Positions 6,355 to 11,844 of a stretch of 11,844 nucleotides of DNA are shown here, piece after piece. The position numbers were made by a program, and so were the translations under genes. The notes below the pieces were generated by a model, which was not told the DNA's origin, did no database searches, and saw nothing but the letters and a program-made list of their open reading frames with translations. Numbering within the stretch: position 1 is the stretch's first letter; every line of letters begins with the position of its first letter. This DNA is from JAHBVL01 sp964461025 (GTDB lineage Bacteria; Chloroflexota; Chloroflexia; Thermomicrobiales; UBA6265): assembly GCA_964461025.1 (NCBI GenBank), contig CAYWSE010000101.1, forward strand, positions 1 to 11,844, written 5' to 3'.

Positions 6355-7200
6355 TTACGTCTCCCGGGCCAGCAACCGCAGCGCTGTCTCCACAAGCGCC
6401 AGATCCGTTTCTGCCTCCTGCAAATCGCGTTCGCTTCGAGAGTCGCTCCTCAGGATCCACACCGCCGACAGACCGCAGAAGGCTACGGTCCATTCCAGCA
6501 ACCGCGTTCGGTCGACATTGGCGACCCGGCCAATCACGTCGATCTGACGCAACAACCGTTTCGGGTCCGGCCCGAAGGCGTGGCGCGGATTGCGCAGAAT
6601 ATTCACGAAATCGAAAGTGCGCTCGCCGGTCAATCCCTTCGGATCGATGGCCAGCCACCCACGCGACCCGCCATCGAGCACATTGTCGTGGTGCAGATCG
6701 CCATGCAGAACAGCGACGTCGCGCTGGCTGGCCAGGAGTCGTTCGGCATAGCTCGCCGACTCCATCAGCACGCCGCCAAGCTGAAGGGCTCCCGCTCCGA
6801 GTGGGGCGAACCACCTCTCCAGCGACACCATCGACGGTGGTGGCGAAGTGGGACGAGGCGCGTGCAATAGCGCCGCGGTTTCGCAGATGATGCGGGTGGC
6901 TTCCTCGTCTTCGCCCGCCAGCGCCATGGTCGCCAGAGAGCGTTCTCCCGTCAGCCGTTCGAGCAGGAGTCCATCTCCTTCTCGCTGGAAGACGCGGGCG
7001 GCGCCATCTCCTGCCCACCATTCCATCAGGTCCGAGCCGGCGCGCTCCTCTTCGTGCATCAGCAGCTTCAGCATCGCCGGTTGATCGCCGTAGCGGACGG
7101 GCAGGAGACGGCTGAACTGGGTATTGATCGGCGCTCCGTCGATGTCGAGACTCCACCTGTCGATGTATGTCTCGAATCCCGTCGCCTCGTTGTCGGTCAT
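6355..7200 (-). CDS. APH(6)/StrB-like aminoglycoside or small-molecule O-phosphotransferase
   Basis: The start is the ATG at 7200, with GGTGGA nine bases upstream; the frame is open further upstream but would run into the divergent gene. The 281-aa product has the APH kinase layout: ATP-site Lys K45 in 'PAMLKLL', hinge-like 'LLLERLTGE' (78-86), Brugada catalytic loop HGDLHHDN at 166-173 (D168, N173), and Mg-binding D186 in 'LAIDPKGLTGE' (183-193), then 'FDFVNILRNP' (196-205). The 'IDPKG..GE..FD....LRNP' block is typical of the aminoglycoside/hydroxyurea resistance kinase family that includes streptomycin 6-phosphotransferases. In environmental bacteria such homologues are often chromosomal with unknown substrates, so resistance is a possibility, not a conclusion. 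It is cytoplasmic and divergent from the larger exported paralogue across 92 bases. Confidence 0.85.
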   Translation of the reverse strand: MTDNEATGFETYIDRWSLDIDGAPINTQFSRLLPVRYGDQPAMLKLLMHEEERAGSDLMEWWAGDGAARVFQREGDGLLLERLTGERSLATMALAGEDEEATRIICETAALLHAPRPTSPPPSMVSLERWFAPLGAGALQLGGVLMESASYAERLLASQRDVAVLHGDLHHDNVLDGGSRGWLAIDPKGLTGERTFDFVNILRNPRHAFGPDPKRLLRQIDVIGRVANVDRTRLLEWTVAFCGLSAVWILRSDSRSERDLQEAETDLALVETALRLLARET

Positions 7201-7216
7201 TTTGCGATTCCACCGA

Positions 7217-7222
7217 TATAAT
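7217..7222 (+). promoter_or_regulatory. Candidate -10 box (TATAAT) for the larger exported paralogue
   Basis: A perfect TATAAT lies in the 92-base divergent gap, 71 bases before the ATG at 7293. No good -35 hexamer stands at 16-18 bases; TTGTCG at 7190-7195 is 21 bases away. The call rests on the -10 match and location alone. Confidence 0.35.
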
Positions 7223-7249
7223 CGTAATGACACCAGATGCCGCTCGTCG

Positions 7250-7270
7250 GTCCTCGGCCTGCCTGAGGAC
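7250..7270 (+). other. Leader hairpin upstream of the larger exported paralogue
   Basis: GTCCTC (7250-7255) pairs with GAGGAC (7265-7270), with further GG/CC pairing possible inside the 9-base loop. It ends 12 bases before the SD region (AGGAG at 7283-7287). It may influence translation or RNA stability; nothing identifies a ligand. Confidence 0.35.
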
Positions 7271-7292
7271 ATGTTCGCCACGAGGAGAAGAG

Positions 7293-9395
7293 ATGATGAC
7301 CGCGCAGTCCCGGAAAGCATTGCTCCTGGTTGCCGCTGCATTGTTGTTTGCCGGCATCGCCCCGTTCATGGTTTCCGCGCAGTCGCCCGAACAGGTCTTT
7401 TTCTCTGATGCGATGGACGGTTCGACACCCGCCCTGCTCTCCGATGCGTCGCCCGAGCCTGGCCGCTATGTCTACCAGTACGCACTGGGAGAGTACATCC
7501 TGCAGGCGAATGACCCCGCCCACACTGGGGATTTCTTCAGCCGGGTCGATGCGGGTCCGTTCTCAGACGGCGGCATCTCCGTCGATGCCGTCATCGACAT
7601 TGGCGATGGCGACGCGCCTGGACCTCATCTCTTTGTCGGGTGCCGGGCGGGCGACGATCACAACGGTTACGCGCTTCGTCTTCAGCCGGCAACCGGCAAT
7701 GTCACGCTTTGGCGTCTCGACGCCGATGGCTCGGCAGAGCTTGCCATGGCCGACGCTCTCGCTTTGCTCGGCCCCGTCAACACATTCGACCGGATTGGCA
7801 TCGATTGCACTGGCTCGACGATCTCGGGTGTAGTGAACGGTGAGCTCGTTGTCACCGCGACAGACGACACCTATGCCGCTGGCTTTGCGTTCATTGGGGC
7901 CGGTACGCAGACCGCGTTCCCGGGTTCAGTCTTCGCGGCATTCGACAATCTTGAGGTGAACGGTACACCCGCCGAAGAGGCGAGTGAAGCCACCGAGGAA
8001 CCGGCTGAGGAAGCAACCGAAGAACCGGCCGAGGCCACTGCCGAGCCAGCTGAGGAAACGGCGGCTCCCCAGGAAACAGCTGCGACCGGCACCGTCTACG
8101 ATCCCGCCATCCTCGAACCGGCGGTCATCGATTACGCCTTCAACGCCGGTCCAGTCACCGAGGGAATCGTCGAAGATATCGAGCTCTCCAATGGCGCTCT
8201 GGTTGCCACTGCGGCCGGTGTTCAGGTGTCCGACTTCCACACCGAGGTCCGCTTTGTCGTCCCGGAAGCGCCGGCCGGAGCGTGGTCGATCGGATTCTGT
8301 TTCTGGATCGATGCGGATGGGAATTGTTCCACGGCGTACATCCGCATCGATGGCGCCAGTGCCGAATGGGTCTACGGTCAATCGAGCGCCAGCGGCGACG
8401 CTGCCACGCTCGACTCTGGCCCGATCGACAATCTCGACCTGACACCGGGAGCCAGCAACTTCTTCGGTCTGACCGTTGTTGACAATACTGGCGTCTTCAT
8501 CGTCAATGGTCCCGACCCGGCGGCCTCGTTCACAATCCAGTCTGCTCCGGCAACTGGAGATGTCTCCCGCACCCTCGGGTTTGTCGCGGCCGACGCCAGC
8601 GACGAAACGGCCTTCACCGTGCCCACTGACGAGTTCTACGTCTGGGATCTGGCGGATATGCCAGCCGTCGCCGGCGAGGAAATCGCGCTCGGCGAACCTG
8701 AAGTGACTGCAGAGGGAGACTCGACTGCAGAGCCGGAAGTGACTGAGGAACCAACCGAAGTCGCGACAGAAGAGCCGGAAGCGACAGAAGAGCCGGAGGA
8801 GACCCCGACGCCAGAAGTCGAAACACCGGAAGAGGAAGCATCGCCGGTCGCAGCTTCGACGCCGCTGGTGACTTCCTCCTCGGCGCCTGAGACATCGTTC
8901 GATATCACGCTGGGCAATCAGATAGCCTTCTCGGAGTCGGGTACGCTGACTGAATCGGAAAGTGAGATCGATATCGAAGTCGCCGATGTGGACACTGCGG
9001 ATTTCTACGCAGTGGCAACGTTCCTTGTGCCAGATGAAGATTCTCCTCCGTGGGATTTCACCATTGGCTTCCGCGACAATGGCGGTGACGATCAGTACCG
9101 GTTGACGGTCGATTCGGACGGTTTCTGGAATCTGTCCTATGGAGGAGAGGATTCGATCGACACCGGCAACCTCGACAATCTGCGGATCAGACCGGGAGAT
9201 GAGAATGTTGTCGAGGTCTACGCTGTCGGCGACACAGGCGGCCTTGCCCTCAATGGAGACGAAATCGCGACGCTCGATCTCTCCGATGAAACCGAACCTG
9301 GCAATATCTGGATTGGCACCGCCGCCACATTGGAGACGACGTTGGTGGACAGGGAAACCGAATTCAGAGACTTTCAGGTATGGGAGATTGACTGA
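7293..9395 (+). CDS. Large secreted three-domain protein with acidic Glu/Pro/Thr linkers (longer paralogue)
   Basis: The start is ATG 7293 (or the adjacent ATG 7296), with AGGAG five or eight bases upstream; earlier in-frame Met codons lie in the intergenic region. The 700-aa product has a signal peptide (residues 1-30, ending MVSAQ). Domain A (about 34-222) matches the shorter paralogue through 'LFVGCRAG' (113-120), 'RIGIDCTGSTISGVVNGE' (167-184) and the Cys pair C117/C172. A first acidic linker (225-266) leads to a middle domain (about 270-455) with 'WSIGFCFWIDADGNC' and C336/C345. A second Glu/Pro/Thr/Ser linker (about 461-535) leads to a C-terminal domain (536-700) matching domain B through 'PPWDFTIGFRDN' (585-596), 'YRLTVDSDGFWNLS' (602-615) and 'LALNGDE' (651-657). 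It is probably a secreted or surface-displayed binding protein. I see neither a C-terminal membrane anchor nor a sorting signal. Confidence 0.8.
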   Translation: MMTAQSRKALLLVAAALLFAGIAPFMVSAQSPEQVFFSDAMDGSTPALLSDASPEPGRYVYQYALGEYILQANDPAHTGDFFSRVDAGPFSDGGISVDAVIDIGDGDAPGPHLFVGCRAGDDHNGYALRLQPATGNVTLWRLDADGSAELAMADALALLGPVNTFDRIGIDCTGSTISGVVNGELVVTATDDTYAAGFAFIGAGTQTAFPGSVFAAFDNLEVNGTPAEEASEATEEPAEEATEEPAEATAEPAEETAAPQETAATGTVYDPAILEPAVIDYAFNAGPVTEGIVEDIELSNGALVATAAGVQVSDFHTEVRFVVPEAPAGAWSIGFCFWIDADGNCSTAYIRIDGASAEWVYGQSSASGDAATLDSGPIDNLDLTPGASNFFGLTVVDNTGVFIVNGPDPAASFTIQSAPATGDVSRTLGFVAADASDETAFTVPTDEFYVWDLADMPAVAGEEIALGEPEVTAEGDSTAEPEVTEEPTEVATEEPEATEEPEETPTPEVETPEEEASPVAASTPLVTSSSAPETSFDITLGNQIAFSESGTLTESESEIDIEVADVDTADFYAVATFLVPDEDSPPWDFTIGFRDNGGDDQYRLTVDSDGFWNLSYGGEDSIDTGNLDNLRIRPGDENVVEVYAVGDTGGLALNGDEIATLDLSDETEPGNIWIGTAATLETTLVDRETEFRDFQVWEID
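7965..8090 (+). repeat. Acidic Glu/Pro/Ala/Thr linker-coding repeat 1
   Basis: This encodes residues 225-266 of the large exported protein as imperfect repeats of a TEEPAEEA-like unit (EATEEPAEE, ATEEPAEAT, AEPAEETA). The DNA repeats too (GAGGAACCGGCTGAGGAAGC and variants). The stretch is probably disordered and separates domain A from the middle domain. Confidence 0.7.
8673..8897 (+). repeat. Acidic Glu/Pro/Thr/Ser linker-coding repeat 2
   Basis: This encodes about residues 461-535 of the large exported protein, with repeated units such as AEPEVTEEP, ATEEPEATEEPEE and TPEVETPEEE, ending in a Ser-rich run. It joins the middle and C-terminal domains and is probably disordered. Confidence 0.7.
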
Positions 9396-9481
9396 ACGCC
9401 GCAAGCCAGCTGGATTCTCGTGATCGACCATGGCGGGCAGCGCTTGTCACGGAACGGACTTGCCCATACGCTGACGCTGTT

Positions 9482-9498
9482 CTGCCCGGCGAGGGCAG
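9482..9498 (+). terminator. Weak hairpin after the large exported protein gene
   Basis: CTGCCC (9482-9487) pairs with GGGCAG (9493-9498) over a 5-base loop, 86 bases after the stop at 9395. There is no T run after it, so termination is doubtful. Nothing else stands out in the 193-base gap before the amidohydrolase. Confidence 0.25.
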
Positions 9499-9588
9499 GT
9501 AAGGCAGTTCCGCTGCTGGCAGGCTCGTTGTCCTGCCCGAAGACGCGGAAGCTGGACCAGGCGCTTTCCGGCCCCTGGGAATGAAAGA

Positions 9589-10485
9589 GTGCGATCTGAC
9601 AGCATGATTATCGACGTGCACAACCACACACCGCGGCACCGGGTTGCCCCCGAACAAACGGAACGGGCGCTCGATGCCAAATGGCGCCCAGACCAGAGTG
9701 CCTCGACGGTGCATACCTGGGATGAGCATGTCAAGGCGCTGGAAATGGTCGACCGGGCTATCGTTTTCAACATCGCGTCCGACCCGCGCAGCGACGTCCC
9801 GGACGATGGGCAGCTGATCTATCAGACGCCAGACGTCAACAACGACACCGCCGCATTTGTGCGGGCACATCCGGAGAAGTTCATCGGTTTTCTCACCGTT
9901 CACCCGCATCAGCACGACGCCCTCGAGGAAATCGAGCGAGGCACGCAGGATCTCGGTCTGCGCGGCATCAAACTCGGGCCCAACTACCAGAACTTCGATC
10001 CACTCGGTCCGGAAGCGTTTGCGGTTTACAAACGCGCCGAAGAGCTCGGTCTGCCGATCCTCTTTCATCAGGGGACATCGCCAGTTCGCTTCGCCGATCT
10101 CGATTACGCCCATCCCCGCCATATGGATCGTGTTGCAACAGCTTTTCCCGATTTGAAGGTGATCATGGCCCACATCGGGCATCCGTGGCAGATCGACTGC
10201 ATCGTCGTGATTCGCAAGCACCCGAATGTCTATGCTGACATCTCAGCGAATTTTTACCGGCCGTGGTCCTATTACAATGCGTTCCGCCTGGCCACCGAGT
10301 GGGGTGTGCTCGATAAGCTGTTGTTTGGGTCGGACTACCCGATCGCGGCGCCAAAGGAAACGATGGACGCGCTCTGGCGCGTCAACGATGTCATCCTCGG
10401 AACATCGTTGCCCGAGGTGCCGATTGGCAAACTCGAAGAGATTCTGCATCGCGAGAGTCTTGAGCTCCTGGGACTGGCTGAATGA
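9589..10485 (+). CDS. Amidohydrolase-2 family metal-dependent hydrolase or decarboxylase
   Basis: Two starts are possible: GTG 9589, with GGGA about eight bases upstream, and ATG 9604, which gives the family's usual opening 'MIIDVHNHTP'. Counting from the ATG the protein has 293 aa. The metal-site pattern of the amidohydrolase TIM barrel is complete: H6 and H8 (DVHNH), H155 (LPILFHQG), H190 with H193 (VIMAHIGHPW) and D244 (LFGSDYPI). 'RGIKLGPNYQNFDPLG' (120-135) is also typical. The group includes aminocarboxymuconate-semialdehyde and resorcylate decarboxylases and sugar lactonases, usually with one zinc or manganese ion, in the cytoplasm. The substrate cannot be read from sequence. Its stop overlaps the start of the KdgD-like gene by four bases, so the two are probably translated together and act in one pathway. 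Confidence 0.9.
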   Translation: MRSDSMIIDVHNHTPRHRVAPEQTERALDAKWRPDQSASTVHTWDEHVKALEMVDRAIVFNIASDPRSDVPDDGQLIYQTPDVNNDTAAFVRAHPEKFIGFLTVHPHQHDALEEIERGTQDLGLRGIKLGPNYQNFDPLGPEAFAVYKRAEELGLPILFHQGTSPVRFADLDYAHPRHMDRVATAFPDLKVIMAHIGHPWQIDCIVVIRKHPNVYADISANFYRPWSYYNAFRLATEWGVLDKLLFGSDYPIAAPKETMDALWRVNDVILGTSLPEVPIGKLEEILHRESLELLGLAE

Positions 10486-11408
10486 ACATGACTCCGCACG
10501 ACCTTCGCCAGCAGTTGCGTGGCGTGATCGCCTTTACGCCGACGCCATTTCACGACGATGAGCGCGTCGATTACGATGCGCTCGGGCAGCAAATCAACCG
10601 GCTGATCATCAATGGCGCGCACGTTGTCGTCGTCTGCGGTGGGGTCGGCGAATATGTTTCGCTGACGCTCGATGAATACCGGGAATGCATCAGCGTCGCG
10701 GTCGAAGCCGCGAGTGGACGGGTGCCGTTGCTGGCCGGCATTGGTCACTCGACTCGCATTGCCTGCGAGCTTGCCGAGTATTCGGCAACCAAAGGTGTCA
10801 GCGGGCTAATGATCAACCCGCTCTATTTCATCGAACCGCCGGACGATGGACTGTTCAAGCATTATCAATCGATCGCCGCCGCTTCGCATCTCGGCATGAT
10901 GATCTTTTCGACGAAAGGTCAGGTCTACGGGCCCGATCTGGTCGAACAGCTTGCCGAGATCGACGAGATCGTCGCGCTGAAAGACGAATGGGGCGATCTG
11001 AAGCTCTTCGTCGAAACCCGGGAACGACTGGGTGATCGTCTGACCTGGATCAATGGCATGGCCGAAACGCTGACCGTGCCGTACTTCGCCGCCGGCGCGC
11101 AGGCGTTCACGTCGGGAATCGTCAACTTCGCTCCGAACCTCGTGCTCGATGTCTGGCGTCTGGCTTCGACGGGCCGGACGGTCGAATTGGAATCGCTGAT
11201 CGCTCAGAAAATCCGCCCGATCGCGAAGTTACGAGAAAAGCGTAAGGGCTATTCGATCGCGGTGATCAAGGAAGCGATGCACCTGCTGGAGTATTGCGGC
11301 AACACGGTCCGTTCGCCGCTCATGCCGATCCTCGACGAAGACCGCGAGCACCTCCAGGCGATTCTCACCGATCTCGGCCTCCTCACCGAACCCTCCCCCG
11401 AGGAATAA
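10482..11408 (+). CDS. KdgD-like member of the dihydrodipicolinate synthase/aldolase superfamily, atypical active site
   Basis: The ATG at 10482 overlaps the preceding stop as ATGA, implying coupled translation; an ATG two codons on is possible. At 308 aa it has the (beta/alpha)8 length of the family. The Schiff-base Lys is K167 in 'VALKDEWGDLKL'. The region 'GVSGLMINPLYFIEPPDDGL' (105-124), the phrase 'GGVGEYVSLTLDEY' (53-66) and 'AFTSGIVNFAPNL' (208-220) resemble 5-dehydro-4-deoxyglucarate dehydratase (KdgD) more than DapA. Two positions are unusual. The GT(T)GE motif is GGVGE, and the Tyr normally in 'YN.P/D' appears as Phe in 'MIFSTKGQ' (F142). The Tyr is part of the proton relay in DapA and KdgD, so chemistry or substrate may differ. 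Neighbouring amidohydrolases suggest breakdown of a small carboxylic acid or lactone. Confidence 0.85.
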   Translation: MNMTPHDLRQQLRGVIAFTPTPFHDDERVDYDALGQQINRLIINGAHVVVVCGGVGEYVSLTLDEYRECISVAVEAASGRVPLLAGIGHSTRIACELAEYSATKGVSGLMINPLYFIEPPDDGLFKHYQSIAAASHLGMMIFSTKGQVYGPDLVEQLAEIDEIVALKDEWGDLKLFVETRERLGDRLTWINGMAETLTVPYFAAGAQAFTSGIVNFAPNLVLDVWRLASTGRTVELESLIAQKIRPIAKLREKRKGYSIAVIKEAMHLLEYCGNTVRSPLMPILDEDREHLQAILTDLGLLTEPSPEE

Positions 11409-11534
11409 CGAAGGCGAAGAGGCGAAGACAGCCACTTCCCCCTCTCCCGCACCTGCAACCGCGCTATCCTGCTACGATGCCGCAAGCGTTCATCTCGTCC
11501 TATTGCCCATTGCCTTTTGCCTGAAGGATCCCCA
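11409..11534. other. Intergenic gap before the second amidohydrolase
   Basis: These 126 bases hold no gene and no clear terminator. There is a pyrimidine-rich stretch (CCACTTCCCCCTCTCCCGC) and a TTGCCCATTGCC run near the end. The SD (AAGGA at 11524-11528) belongs to the next gene. No convincing -35/-10 pair was found, so the downstream gene may be read from the same transcript. Confidence 0.4.
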
Positions 11535-11844
11535 ATGCCAGACGCCCAGGGCCGCAAGATCGTCGATTGCCATACTCACCTGATGTGGTATCCGGATCAC
11601 GTCTCCCAGGAGTATGCCGAGGAAGCGCTCGCCTCCAAGCTGATCAAGCTGAAGATGTCAGGTGGTCAGGCATACACCGGCCGGCTCGACCTCCATTCAT
11701 ACGACTCGACCCCGGAGAACCACTGGGAGGTCTCCGAACCGGCCGATCATGTGGTCGTGTTCGGTCTGCAGGCGAAAGCGACCGGGCTGTGGGTGCCGAA
11801 CGAGATCGTTTCAGACTATGTGAAAGCCCATCCGGAGAAGATGC
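11535..11844 (+). CDS. Second amidohydrolase-family protein (N-terminal 103 aa, cut by the window edge)
   Basis: The ATG at 11535 has AAGGA six bases upstream, and the frame stays open to the last base. After a short polar lead (MPDAQGRK) comes 'IVDCHTHLMWYPDH', the first metal-binding HxH (H13, H15) of the amidohydrolase barrel on strand 1. The following segment (EEALASKLIKLKMSGGQAY) and 'EPADHVVVFGLQAKATGLW' fit the early helices and strand 2. 'SDYVKAHPEKM' parallels 'AAFVRAHPEKF' in the first amidohydrolase of the cluster, so the two are distant paralogues. The remaining metal ligands would lie beyond the window. It is transcribed with the KdgD-like gene after 126 bases and probably serves the same pathway. 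Confidence 0.85.
   Translation, partial: MPDAQGRKIVDCHTHLMWYPDHVSQEYAEEALASKLIKLKMSGGQAYTGRLDLHSYDSTPENHWEVSEPADHVVVFGLQAKATGLWVPNEIVSDYVKAHPEKM

Noticed and set aside
6080..7369. A 429-codon - strand frame overlapping the kinase
   Set aside because: It is a shifted frame of the APH-type kinase, whose motifs lie in the other frame. It also covers the terminator and both intergenic regions.
7965..8897. A tandem repeat array or CRISPR-like pattern within the large exported protein gene
   Set aside because: The repeats are imperfect, keep the reading frame and encode Glu/Pro/Thr linkers. There are no regular spacers.
7926..9431. A 501-codon open frame on the - strand opposite the large exported protein
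   Set aside because: It is antisense to a gene with a signal peptide, SD and paralogue. Its length comes from GC-rich Glu/Pro codons, and its Arg/Phe/Cys-rich translation resembles no protein.

Overview
The window is GC-rich (roughly 60% by eye) and gene-dense, with starts of ATG, GTG and TTG, mostly behind recognisable Shine-Dalgarno (SD) sequences. The exported proteins, the Glu/Pro/Thr-rich linkers and the gene families suggest a free-living, heterotrophic, Thermomicrobia-like Chloroflexota, probably from a metagenome. That placement is inferred: no rRNA or other marker gene is present. I see no tRNA, insertion sequence, phage gene or CRISPR array.

Left part (1-2900). The 3' end of a gene on the + strand for a probable surface protein (1-459) ends in a strong hairpin terminator (475-510). 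It faces a - strand gene for a putative Tat-exported, Asp-rich protein (611-1375). Next, also on the - strand, come a UDP-glucuronate decarboxylase-like sugar-nucleotide enzyme (1483-2433) and an 84-aa orphan (2541-2795). The orphan has a near-consensus promoter (2896-2925) and a leader with two perfect hairpins.

Middle part (2900-5000). A non-coding stretch with hairpins and short repeats (about 2936-3295) precedes a DUF1269 glycine-rich membrane protein on the - strand (3296-3832). Divergent from it is a HEPN-like/CBS two-domain protein (4090-4809). Between them lies a short - strand fragment that reads like the last 24 residues of a Cu/Zn superoxide dismutase, followed by a hairpin. I read this as a gene remnant.

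Exported paralogue region (5009-9395). Two secreted multidomain proteins share an N-terminal domain with a conserved Cys pair and a C-terminal domain; the larger one adds a middle domain and two acidic linkers. Between them, on the - strand, is an APH(6)/StrB-like small-molecule kinase (6355-7200). A perfect 12-bp bidirectional terminator (6229-6263) separates the kinase from the first paralogue.

Catabolic cluster (9589-11844). An amidohydrolase overlaps by four bases (ATGA) a KdgD-like member of the dihydrodipicolinate synthase/aldolase superfamily, and a second amidohydrolase follows, cut by the window edge. The three probably process one small carboxylated or lactone substrate. The KdgD-like protein keeps the Schiff-base lysine but appears to lack the usual active-site tyrosine.
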